Of a DNA stretch of 64,000 nucleotides, positions 39,401 to 48,544 are shown in pieces. Positions within the stretch are counted from its first letter, which is position 1, and every line of letters begins with the position of its first letter. The notes under the pieces were generated by a model. The model was not told the DNA's origin. It ran no database searches and saw only the letters and a list, made by a program, of their open reading frames with translations. The stretch is from Trebouxia sp. TZW2008 (taxonomy: Eukaryota; Chlorophyta; Trebouxiophyceae; Trebouxiales; Trebouxiaceae): NCBI GenBank assembly GCA_002118135.1, contig BDIU01000264.1, positions 186,001 through 250,000 on the forward strand, written 5' to 3'. Position numbers and translations under genes: made by a program.

Positions 39401-42400
39401 GTCCCCTGACAGAGACTTTAGCAAGCCAGCAGGCCTCAGCACCCAGACCATTTGGGAGGGCAGTCTTCCTTTTCGACTATGCAGACAGTGATCTGCTTCA
39501 CAGTCTTGAAGGAGCAGTCAGAGGGCAGAACGCCGCCTGTCTGGGACTGTTCAGCTCCCCTGGGGCGCTTGCAGCCCGGGCTAGGGCCAGCAGCCCTGTG
39601 CCTGGGGCAGGTAATGTTATGCTTGAACAAATCACAGTGAGCACTCTGACACAGGATAGACTGCCTTTCCAGTGCATGTTTGGGCAATTGCCAGGTACAA
39701 AGGCTCGGGGCAAACTCAGAGACACTTGGCAGACAACCGTTTACAAGGTTTTCATCTACTTTCATGCACAGTTTGATTTAGCACAGGACCAAACTGGTTG
39801 ACGACAGTTGATTGCTCCAGTACCTACCTAGCTGGGCCTGCTGAGCCTGCCTAGCGTACGTCTAGAATGGAAAACGAATGAGGTGAAGGTCTACAACACT
39901 GCTTACCTTGTTTGGGAAAGACTTTGACCTTGAGGGCGCCATTTGAAGGCATGACCCTGCCTGCCTAGCTAGGGTTGTTGAGCTCCTGTGGGGCAGCTGC
40001 ACCCAGGGCTAGGGCCAGTGTGGCCAGCAGCCCTGTGCATGGGTGTGGTAAGGGTAGTAGAAGAAGAAGAAATATTGAGGTGTCAGGGGTTGAGCATTGA
40101 ACATGCATGGGTTCACTGCTGCTCCAGGGTCAGTCAAGAAGGCTTAAAGGCAGGGACTAGGAGATGCCTATCACAGCTTCTATGCATTTGTGTCATCACG
40201 GGCCGAGTGTTAAACACACCTGCGCTCCAGGGTCATTTAGTGGTGTGCACTGGCAGCGGCAAGGTAGTGCCATCACAGCTCTTATCCTGAGAAGTCAACA
40301 CGCATTGAGCATTGACACACTGCTGCTCCAGGGTCATTCAAGAATGCTCATACAGGCAGCAGATGCCCATCACAGCTCTGATGCCATCAAGTTATCATAG
40401 ATTGAGCACTGACATACCTGTGCTCCAGGGTTGGTCAGGGGCTTGTACAGGCACATGTTGAATAATGCCTATCACAGCTCTTATGCTTCATCACAGATTG
40501 AGTACTGATGCATGGCTGCTCTAGAGTTTATTAGGAGTGCACACAGACAGGCAGCGGATGCCTGTTACAGCTTGTATGCTATGCAGTCAGTACAAAGTGA
40601 CATTGATGCACTGCTGCTCCAGGGTTAGGAGTGCACAAAGACAGCAAGCAAGATGATTATCACGGCTGTAATGCCTTCAAGTCATCACAGGTTGAAAACT
40701 GATGCACTGCTGCTCCAGGGCCTGTCAAGAGCGCATACAGGCAGAAGTCGACCATTGCTTATCACAACTCTCATGCTTAGTCACAGGTTGAGAATTGATG
40801 CACTGCTGCTCCAGGGTCTGTGAGGAGTGCCCACAGGCAGGGAGCAGCCAGTGTGCCTGTGGCAGGCTCACAGGCAGCTGGAGACCCGGCAACATCTGGC
40901 CAAGAAGGTGAAGAGGAGCTGAGCTTGCCTGTAAGCGTCAGTTCATAAGTGCACTCTAGCCCAAGCCTGTGCCTGCCAATCATTACCAGATGTGCTATGC
41001 CATGATGATAATAATAAATGTTTACACTGTCCAGCACATGTGCTAGGTGTGTGTGGCCCAAGTCCTATCCCGCCAGGCTGGCTTGTTTTGAGCGTCACGA
41101 TAAGGACGGTTGACGGTCAACATGCAAAAACAGACACAACAATCTTGTTCCATATCTTCCTAGGTCGACCCTGCTTGGGCCCTTGACCTGACCAAACAGC
41201 ATGGTTTCAGGCAATCTGTTGTCAAACATCCTGGTCTCTGTCATCCTGGTCTATGTCATGGTCTCTGCTTACCCAGAAATTAGGCACTGTGCAGTTCACC
41301 TGCCTCAAGCTGGTCTCTGTCTTGAGTGCATGCACACTGATTCCGCCATCTGAAACCCTGCTTGCAAACAAGCTGCATTGTTAGCCAGTTTCAACATTCT
41401 TAAAAATCTTCATTTGAAGATGGGGTTGGATATCTGCCAGCGCCACAGATACCTCCGTATCAAGAAAGTACGATAAATCACTGTCTGGATGAGATTTTTC
41501 AGCCTGAAATTTTAGAAGGAGACAATAGATATGAAGACCATCAGTGCACAAGTGCTTTGCAAGCCAGCTGACTATGTTCATTGTGCAGCTTGCCTGAATA
41601 AGGATACACCAATGTAGTGTTGCTGTACACTGTAACGCCTAGTACAGTAAGCTCTCAATATAAGGACTTTATATAAAGACAATCTCAATGTAAGGACAAT
41701 GCAACTGGGAACCAAGCACTGCATTCTGATTACAGTGGTACTTCTGAGAAGTACAGCTCAATTTCAGGACCATCTTTCTTGGTAATCAATGCAGTCGTTA
41801 TATTGAGATCACTGTAAGCAGATTGCATGGCAGAAACAGTGCAGTGCCAATCAGCTGTCTGTACACAGTGTCCATTGGAGAAACAGCATCCTGCCATCCT
41901 CACCTGTGCTGAGGTGACTTTGATTGCAGGTACTGCAAGCGCTATCGACATACAAGCTGGCGCCTGAGCAGATAGCAAACGCCTCCCTGGACCTGCTGAC
42001 AGGTGCGATCACTTTGCCGATCTGACAGACCTGATCCATGCATTGTTGCCAATTTTATTGCCACACAAGCTTCTTGGCACAAAATTGGAAGCTGACAGAC
42101 CTGATACATGCATTGTTGCCGCAATTACTGCCACACCAGGTTCTTGGCAGAAAACTGGAACGCTGCTTAAGCAAAGACCAGTTGCAGTGCATGTCAGCTT
42201 TGGCATCATGAGCAGCACATGCTTATGTCCTTGTTTGGCTTGCTATTGGTTGCAAGATCTTGACTGAAACTGATGCTGCATCACAAATATGCAGGCTTTC
42301 AGCTTGTGGATGGCAAGGAGCGCATGATTGTGGTGGAGGGCTTAGCTGACAAGGCCATGCAACGCATAGAGGGCATCGCTGAACAGGCCCTGAGTGGTGC

Positions 42401-45400
42401 CCTGGCCCAACCTGCTGGCACCTGTAGAAGGGCGGTGCACTGGCACACAGGCCTCAGGTAAATAATGCAGCAGGCTTTAGGTGCATTATTGACTGTGCAC
42501 CAATCAGCAATACCATTATAAGCATGTTTGCATGGAATCTTACCATCAAACATATTTGACTGTGCACCAATCAGCAATACCATTATGTCCATGTTTGCTG
42601 GTAAGATCCCATGCAAACATGCATGCTAGTGAGGTTCCAGACAAACGAAAGTATTACAGCCTCTCCCCCTCACCACCGCCGCCCCCCGTCCCCCTGAAAC
42701 ACCCTTCCCTTGCCAACACTCAAAAAAATCTGTCCATGCATCAAAGGATGTTTCGTTCCAGCCAAAGAGCCTGTTCAGAAGGGATGGAACAGTGCGCTGG
42801 CACAGGGATCTGAATTGACTGAACTGAATTGTCCAACAAATGACAAAGTCACACACTCAGCAGGTTTTGACATGCTGCTGCTGTTGATGTTACAACAGCA
42901 AGAGACATGCAGCTAATGGCAGCCAGCAGCACTTGGGCCAGCTGCATGCACAGATCACATTTAGCTTGCTGTCTGGCACCTTGCACTGGTATATTCAGCC
43001 TGTTGGCACCTATAGAAAGGCGATGCACTGGCACACAGGCCTCAGGTAAATCCTGCAGCAGACTTTAGGTGCATTATTGGCTGTGCACCAATCAGCAATA
43101 CCATTGTGAACATGTTTGCTGGTCAAACGCTGGAATGGGATATTCAGGCTTCATCAAAACTCACTGAGCTGGTGTTCAGCACAGAGAGAGGCATGCGTTG
43201 CTGACTGGTTGACAAGGATCGCAAATCTTTGGCACCTACAGCCTTCATGCAGCACAAGTACAAGCAGTCACATGGCAAATGCATGCAGGCATGAATCAAG
43301 GCTGTACAGTGAGCTGGGCCCCAATCTGAGAGCCCCCTTGACCAGCATTGAAGGGGAAGCGGCCTGTTTTGCCACAGGTGCTTGCTCCCTTAGCTCATGC
43401 ACTCACCATTGAACGCAGGCACAAGTGGAGGCTGTACAGTGAGCTGGGCCCCAATCTGTGGATGATCAAGCTGCAAACCCCCTTGAGCATCATTGAAGGG
43501 GAAGCGGCCTCTTTTGCCACATGTGCTTGCCCCCTTAGCTCATGCATGCTGATAGGTCCATTGCATGCAGGCACAAGTCGAGGCTGTACAGTGAGCTGGG
43601 CCCCAACCTGTGGATGATCAAGCTGCGAACACCTGGACCATCATTGAAGGGGAAGCTGCCTGATTTGCCACAGGTCCTTGCCCCCTGAGCTCACGCCTGC
43701 TAACAAGCCCATTGAATGCAGGCACAAGTTGAGGCTATACAGTGAGCTGGGTCCCAATTTGTGGATGATCAAGCTGCGCGCCCCATTGAGCAGCATTGAA
43801 GGGGAAGCGGCCTCTTTTGCCACAGGTGCTTGCCCTGTTGAACCCTTGGCAAGTCTGTTGGCTAAGCTCATTTTCTTCCACATGCAGATTGTCACTCTGT
43901 GCAGCTTGCTAAGCATTCTGACTGAACTTAGCCAAAGTCGTGTAAGTCTCACATTTTGGAACTGTGTCGTGGTTGTGAAAAGTAATTATAACAGAGCCCC
44001 CAGCCTTTACTCTGTGCAGCTTGCCAAACATTCTGATTGAACTTAGCCAAAGCTGTGTACATTCCACTTTTTGGAGCCGTGTTGAGACTGTGAAAAGTGC
44101 GTATGAAAACAGACCCCAGCTTGCAGCATATCCCGCTTGTGTCAAGCAGCCAGCCTGAGCCACAGCCTGATCCTGAGTAGTCTGTACAAACACATGAACA
44201 CATGTGCCTGTTCCTGGGATGATTGAGGCTTTCGTGCATGCAGGTTTTCAATTGCTCAAGTCTTCCATGCATGTTGGGCTGGTTCGTATGCAGGCAAGGT
44301 GCGTAAGGAATGTGTGGAGGGGCTAAGGCGGGTGCTGGGGTTGCGTAGGGTGGAATGGGCAAGGCAGGTGGACTCTCTCAATGTGCTGCCCAGCTGTGGC
44401 ATGCTGACCCTGCTGGACAAGAAGTTTGGCGGGGAGCTCAGCAAGGAAGACATCCAGGTGAGCACCATACCACCACCTTGCGTTCATTTGGCTAAGCTAT
44501 AGCAAGTCAGGCGGGACTGTGTAGACTGACCACTCTGTAGCATACAGTGACAAAGAAGCTACTGACGTGGCGTTTCTTAGTACCTCCCGATGCTGCTTGC
44601 TGACTTTGCATGCATTGAGCACATGCCAAGGCAACTGGCAAGCCATCTCAGGCAATGGTGTTGGACATGCTGTTTTCTGCTTGAAGATTAAGGCTCTTTG
44701 CACTTGGTATCCTCGCTTCAAACACTAGCTTGTTGCGCTGCACACTCAAATGCAGTGCAAGGAGTCTCTATAGCCCCAATAGCAGCAGGTTCCTCAGGGC
44801 GCAGCCTGAAACAGGGTGGCATTTTCTGCAGCAGGGCTCAGTCAGCAGGCATGACAGTGACTCACACTGGTCAAATCATCACATGCGTCACAGGCAGAAG
44901 CCTTGACTGACTTGCAGGAGTCAGACTGTGGTGCTGATGCACTGCAGGGAGTGCCTACAGCCCCAGTTGCAGCAGGCTCCACAGGGCGCAGCCTTAGGCA
45001 GGGTGGCAGCTTCCGCAGCAGGGCTCAGTCAGCAGCCAGTAGTCATGACAGTGACTCACAGCAAGGCATGGATCAGCTGACTGAGTGCAGAGTGGACTGC
45101 TGGAATGGGGAATATGTTGAGGCCAGGCAACAGGCGGAGGCGTCAGGCCAGCAGCAGGATTGGATGGCCCATAACAAGGAGGTCCTGCATGAGCTGCAGG
45201 TACGGTAACTTCTCGTCATAAGGACACTCACCCTAAGGACGGTGCAATCAGGAACCAATCACTGCATCATGACTGCAGTACTCACAAGTAAGGACAGTTT
45301 GATGTAAGAACCTTTGTCTTGGTCACCACACCAGTGGATATAAAGAGAATTTATGGTGCTGTGCTGTGCTGTGCTGTGCTGTGCTGTGCTGCGCTGTGCT

Positions 45401-45911
45401 GTATGGGCTGCACTGCTATCATCATCATGTAAACGGCTTATGCTGTGCTGATGTGAACACCGCAACTTAAGCCTCAATAGCAGCACACTTGACAGCATGC
45501 CTTGATTTGAGACGCAAGGAGCAGAGCTTGGTCGGACCTCAAACATGTTGCCAATCTGCAGATTGTGAACAATTTGTCTGACAAGACAAGAAGCAGAATC
45601 ACATCTTGTTCAGCCTGAGTGATTGTGCATGCGGCATGTCACACCAATGAGTGATGGCGTATGATGACTGAGTGTAAGATGAATCACATTTTACAGTGTG
45701 ATCAGAGGTCAACACTTTTCTTTGTTTGGTTCAGCTTTCCATCAGCGGGACATTTGCCGATGCGTCAAGGCAGACAGTGATCAGCTGCCGGTGGTTGCCA
45801 GACGTTTTCACCTGTGCTTTCAAGCCAGGAAGTCCAATTTGTCACATTTGGCTCCCTACCACTGTAACTTCCATTGGTTGGTTGGTTGGTTGGCTGATTG
45901 ATGGATGGATG

Positions 45912-45977
<66 letters not shown>

Positions 45978-47747
45978 GTGATTGATTGATTGATTGAGTG
46001 ATTGCTTGAGTGATTGCTTGATTTCAACGCCACAGGTAGCTCAGGCAGGCACTCGGGACTCATGGGCTAGCTGGAACCCTCAGCGTGAAGCTGCACACAG
46101 ATTGCAGCAGCAGGTCCAGTCTGGGCAGATCAGCTTGCAGGACACCATACTGGCTGTCAACAGGTCAGGTGCACAGTCACAGCATGAAGTGCTTGCTGGC
46201 ACTGTGTCACCAGCAGAGGCAGCCAAGCGTGGATGGTATGGGCACCCCAAGCCTTTTGCCTGGCCAGCTGCCAAGGATGCTCAGGTAAGACCAAATGCTC
46301 AGATTTGGAATGAACACGGCATTGGCTCTTGCTCTTCTATGTGCTGACGTTCAAGCTGACGATCATCCTTGCATTTACAGCAATGCAGTTGGCAGGAGAA
46401 GATGCTTGCTTAGCGCTGCACAATGGCAGAGCTGTCATGAATCTTCAATCAGAGGGTCATCTGATGGAGTGAAGCTCAGCATTAGAGCCCTTGTTAGCTT
46501 GAGGAAGGTGCATTGCCAAACTGTGCAAAGAGTTTTGGCCAATCTGCTTTTTGTGATGCAAAGACGGGTATTAGAGCTGCATTGATTGTGTTGCTTTACA
46601 GGCATTCAAGCAACACCCAAACAAGCCTTCACAGGCCCGGTGTGATGACCTGGCCCAGGCATGGCATGATCCGTATACCCCCAAAGCTCCTGAGAGGTAT
46701 CATATGCTTGCATAGTGCAAACTTGGTGCATGTGCAGCTGAGTCAGCGCAATTGTGCAGTATCTGATATAGGCTGAACAATAGCAAACAGGCTCTGCATA
46801 AGTGCCTATGTATTTGCTGATCATTTGCAGTGCAGCAATCTGCACAGATATGATGACGGCATGCTGCATGAGTTGTTGCTCAATCTTTTATTCATTCTAA
46901 ACATGTGCTAGACAGGCTCAGCAGGCCCAGCTAGGTACGTACTGGAGCAACTCCCTGTCTTCATGGGTTGTAGGTTGGAGGGTAAAGAAGATTTCTACAC
47001 AGTCATGCCAGCTCCTGCCTTGCTGGGGAAAGATCCAGAGTACTGGCAAAGCGTCCATCAAGCTGGCCAAGGCCTAGTGCTTGAGAAACAAGAAGCAGCT
47101 AGGAAAGAAAAGGAAGCCTGGCAAGCAAAGGCAAGTTGCAACTCCTGGACACCACTTGACCAGATGTTTGTTTGTTGATGTTGATCAATGCATGGCTTCA
47201 TTCATAGGCCATCAGCATATGCAATGCGTTGCAGTGCTTGGGCCTTCAAAGCAGTGTCTAGTCAAGCCATACAGGGTGGTGTGATGTGACATGATCTGAG
47301 CAGCTGTAGACTCTGCTCGGGGCTGCAGGTTGTAGTGTTTAGTATCAACATGCACATAGTCCTGCCAGACAGGGTGAGCAGGGTATGATCTGACAAGCTC
47401 TGAGCAGCTGTACACTCTGCTCTGTGCTGCAGGTTGTGGTTTCAAATATCAACATGCACACAGTCCTGCCATACAGAGAAAAGCCAAGCCAGGTGGACAG
47501 AATGCAGCCCTTGCTGCAGACAAAACCCCAAAAGCTCGGATTCAAGATGACTGCCACTCCACAGATGCCTTGCAGCATTTTTACAGGTGCGCCAATGTTG
47601 CATGCAATCAAGTGTGACATCCCACTTGAGTTGCATCTCACACCCCATGCTGTTTTTATTGTGCTTCAGAGATCTTGCTGTGCTTTATTGATTCTGCTGA
47701 TGATGTTTGTTGCTGTGCCTGTCTGATCTGTAGAGTCTGCGTCCTGA
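33422..47747 (+). CDS. CFAP92: CFAP92/KIAA1257-like cilia- and flagella-associated protein
   Basis: Reconstructed exons: 33422-33459, 33530-34112, 34686-34889, 35792-35908, 35971-36112 (least sure), 36321-36562, 37015-37235, 38167-38314, 39364-39610, 40815-40930, 41930-42002, 42295-42457, one of the 43289-43825 array (43722-43825 best), 44294-44457, 44918-45199, 46036-46284, 46602-46696, 46974-47130, 47433-47586, 47734-47747. Phases all agree, giving about 1170 residues. Family-like blocks: WSSSHTLSVTEGLVRDL, FEVHDRD, AKCSLAGLANG, the Phe-Gly-Arg core PFGRAVFLFDY, TGFQLVDGKERMIVVEGLA, RLYSELGPN, LPSCGML and a C-terminal HPNKPSQARCDDLAQAWHD. An Ala/Lys-rich linker is at about residue 215. Vertebrate relatives are ciliary proteins of unknown mechanism. 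The name rests on remembered block order, so it is probable, not certain. The penultimate introns include a GC donor at 47131. Exons 1 and 5 and the last exon are the weakest. Confidence 0.65.
34546..35129 (+). repeat. Copies of CFAP92 exon-3 head (upstream) and tail (downstream)
   Basis: The exon is 34686-34889. Its head with acceptor (34672-34757) recurs at 34546-34632. Its tail with donor (34826-34900) recurs at 34917-34965 and 35048-35129 (CTCAACC..GATCTTTACACC.TGCAAGGTAT). The second tail copy has AAG|ATAT, a dead donor, while the third keeps AAG|GTAT. Confidence 0.85.
35575..35735 (-). repeat. Diverged inverted relative of the 170-bp MITE
   Basis: On the minus strand it shows AAGGACA, CAATCAGGAACCAAGCACTG, CATTCTGACTGCAG and a TTGGTTGCC..AGCAGTCATTAC end like 41645-41814 and 45207-45350. 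Confidence 0.5.
36650..36785 (-). repeat. Dispersed repeat family A, inverted copy
   Basis: Reverse complement of the 41010-41165 copy over the TTTCCAGCACATGTGCTAG, CCTGTCCCGCCAGG, GAGCGTCGCGATAAGGACGG and AACATGCGAAAGTCAGAC blocks. It lies in CFAP92 intron 6. Confidence 0.75.
37255..37625. repeat. Short-unit minisatellite (TGTTACCCC-type)
   Basis: About 30 units of 11-12 bp (TGTTACCCCTG, TGTTACCTCTA) fill part of CFAP92 intron 7. Long plus frames (138, 110, 118 codons) result from the repeat alone. Confidence 0.9.
37958..38075 (+). repeat. (CATT)10 microsatellite joined to dispersed repeat family B
   Basis: Ten CATT units (37958-37998) abut the family B signature AACATGGGCTAGGCAGGCTC, AGCAGGCCCGACTAGGTAC and CAATTGTCTCCAACCAG. 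The same CATT edge precedes the 46885 copy, hinting that it belongs to the element. Confidence 0.7.
38435..38625 (+). repeat. Dispersed repeat family A, copy
   Basis: It carries CTAGGTATGTGTGGCACAAG, TCCTATCTCGCCAGGC and TTGAGCGTCGCGATATGGAC in the same order as other copies. Confidence 0.75.
38996..39058. repeat. (TTCCC)n microsatellite
   Basis: About twelve perfect pentanucleotide units in a CFAP92 intron. Confidence 0.95.
39111..39468 (+). repeat. Tandem duplication of CFAP92 PFGR-exon head
   Basis: 39111-39245 is repeated at 39330-39468 (offset about 220 bp), including the GTAGTGCAG acceptor. The upstream copy reaches TGA after AGTTFKLIVRSCC-like sequence, so only the downstream copy is functional. 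Confidence 0.9.
39546..40052 (+). repeat. CFAP92 PFGR-exon tail and downstream copy
   Basis: 39546-39613 is repeated at 39967-40052: GGGCTAGGGCCAG..AGCAGCCCTGTG and the GGTAA donor. The copy lies in the following intron. Confidence 0.75.
39788..39865 (-). repeat. Dispersed repeat family B, inverted copy
   Basis: Plus strand CAGTTGATTGCTCCAGTACC, TACCTAGCTGGGCCTGCTGAG and CCTGCCTAG; reverse complement of the 46885 copy and parallel to 14462-14540. Confidence 0.7.
40099..40905 (+). repeat. Array of about seven 110-120 bp units ending in a coding exon
   Basis: Units contain GATGCACTGCTGCTCCAGGG, a GCACAAAGACAGGCAGC-like block and ATCACAGCTCTTATGC. Each has the acceptor-like GCTCCAG|GG. In the last unit this acceptor begins the functional exon 40815-40930, whose first 40 bp are therefore repeat-derived or repeat-donating. 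Confidence 0.85.
41010..41165 (+). repeat. Dispersed repeat family A, best copy
   Basis: Contains ACACTGTCCAGCACATGTGC, TAGGTGTGTGTGGCCCAAG, TCCTATCCCGCCAGGCTGGC and GAGCGTCACGATAAGGACGG. No coding capacity and no clear terminal repeats. Confidence 0.75.
41645..41814. mobile_element. 170-bp MITE with CAGT termini and TA target site
   Basis: The left end CAGTAAGCTCTCAATATAAG and the right end, read inward on the other strand (CAGTGATCTCAATATAACG), are imperfect inverted repeats of about 20 bp. The element is flanked by TA on both sides (41643-41644 and 41815-41816). This is the signature of non-autonomous Tc1/mariner or pogo-like elements. It encodes nothing. It lies in a CFAP92 intron. Confidence 0.8.
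42406..43130 (+). repeat. CFAP92 DGKER-exon tail plus downstream intron duplicated
   Basis: 42406-42535 (exon end, GTAAAT donor and 75 bp of intron) recurs at 42999-43130. A shorter middle copy of the intron part is at 42552-42625 (TTGACTGTGCACCAATCAGC). Confidence 0.85.
43289..43825 (+). repeat. Four tandem copies of a complete CFAP92 exon
   Basis: Copies: 43289-43377 (89 bp), 43419-43522 (104 bp), 43571-43673 (103 bp), 43722-43825 (104 bp). Each has a TGCAG-type acceptor and GT after CCACA. Copies 1, 2 and 4 are open in the required frame (phase 2 in, phase 1 out). Copy 1 lacks five codons (WMIKL). Copy 3 has a one-base deletion and would shift the frame. Copy 2 has T instead of G before its donor. 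Copy 4 looks the most intact. Confidence 0.9.
44733..45064 (+). repeat. Tandem duplication of CFAP92 exon 44918-45199 head
   Basis: 44733-44866 resembles 44933-45064 at DNA and protein level (APIAAGSSGRSLKQGG against APVAAGSTGRSLRQGG). The upstream copy also remains open to 44907. Confidence 0.85.
45207..45405 (+). repeat. MITE-related segment followed by (TGTGC)n microsatellite
   Basis: 45207-45350 shares CTAAGGACGGTGCAATCAGG, AACCAATCACTGCAT and AAGGACAGTT with the 170-bp MITE but its ends have decayed. A GCTGT pentamer run follows (about 45357-45405). Confidence 0.6.
45898..46020. repeat. (ATTG)n microsatellite
   Basis: Nearly 30 tetranucleotide units just upstream of the CFAP92 exon starting at 46036; a TTGG run precedes it. 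Confidence 0.95.
46885..46950 (+). repeat. Dispersed repeat family B, copy
   Basis: TTCATTCTAAACATGTGCTA, GACAGGCTCAGCAGGCCC and AGCTAGGTACGTACTGGAGC define the family's plus-strand form. Confidence 0.7.
47296..47472 (+). repeat. Tandem duplication of CFAP92 penultimate exon head
   Basis: 47296-47366 repeats 47400-47472 (offset about 104 bp): AGCAGCTGTA.ACTCTGCTC, GTGCTGCAGGTTGT and TATCAACATGCACA. The upstream copy keeps the acceptor. Confidence 0.85.
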
Positions 47748-47938
47748 AAGGTCCTTGCTGCTGCAGAGCCATTCAGGGACAACAGGAGGCAGTGACAGCA
47801 ATTAGGACATGTAGTCTGGTCACATACAGCCAGGACAGCAAAAGGGTGCAACATGTTGTTGATGTATGTGCGACCAAATGCGACATGATTTCGCTGGCCT
47901 TTATGCTGTGACATCACCGCTAGCAAGACCTATGAGCT

Positions 47939-47943
47939 TGTAA
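47939..47943 (+). promoter_or_regulatory. TGTAA poly(A) signal of the CFAP92-like gene
   Basis: First TGTAA after the stop at 47747; a second follows at 47974-47978. Confidence 0.45.
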
Positions 47944-48544
47944 TACTTGAAAGCATGCCTGCCATACCTTGCTTGTAAGATGCAGCAACTACCAACACTC
48001 GTATGGCCAAAGGCATCCCTCATTGCTGCATGTTGTGGATTCATCGAGGACGACAAGACCGTGCACTCGGTGATACAGAAAGCGCAGAGAATGTCCTGCA
48101 TGCTGTGCCCAATTTGAACTGCCTGAATAGATCAGAGTATCGAGGATTTCAGATTCCTGGGCAGCAAACGCAGCAAACTAGGTCGAAAAGCCGGCCTATT
48201 CGTAGTGGGCTGCCAGGGGCGTCGCGCATTTCTCGCTCGCAGATCCCATTTAAAAATGTTGTTTTAGGCCGACAATGGTGTCGTAAAGGCCGCATGCAGT
48301 GGCGGTCGCCTTGTTTGTCCTGTTTTTGTGTTAGCCGACAGAGCTTGTCATGTTCAGTGGTGGCCTCACGCGTGACTCGACTGTTCTCGAGGCAACCCCA
48401 AATTGGTGAAGTCGTCGGTTCCTGTATAGACGCTGCCGATCTTTTCGTCAGAGATGCTTGCCTCCCGGCTCACGTCCGGCAACTTTGTCAACTAACATCG
48501 TCAAACGTAGAAGATCTTGCTGACGAACAAAGGTGACGTTGCAG
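47944..48544 (+). other. Pumilio 5' region, start unresolved
   Basis: A plus frame is open from 48003 to a TGA at 48534-48536, in the same frame as the first certain Pumilio exon. It may include the true N-terminus: the end of the frame (SSNVEDLADEQR) reads naturally into the next exon (GEIDRNVHAS). Which ATG is used, and where a promoter lies, cannot be told. Confidence 0.35.

Noticed and set aside
40099..40905. CRISPR-like or rDNA-spacer repeats
   Set aside because: Tandem units without spacers; the last unit is a coding exon.
45735..45863. Additional CFAP92 exon (LSISGTFADAS..)
   Set aside because: It is open with AG and GT at its ends, but exons 44918-45199 and 46036-46284 already join in phase and the segment matches no remembered family block.
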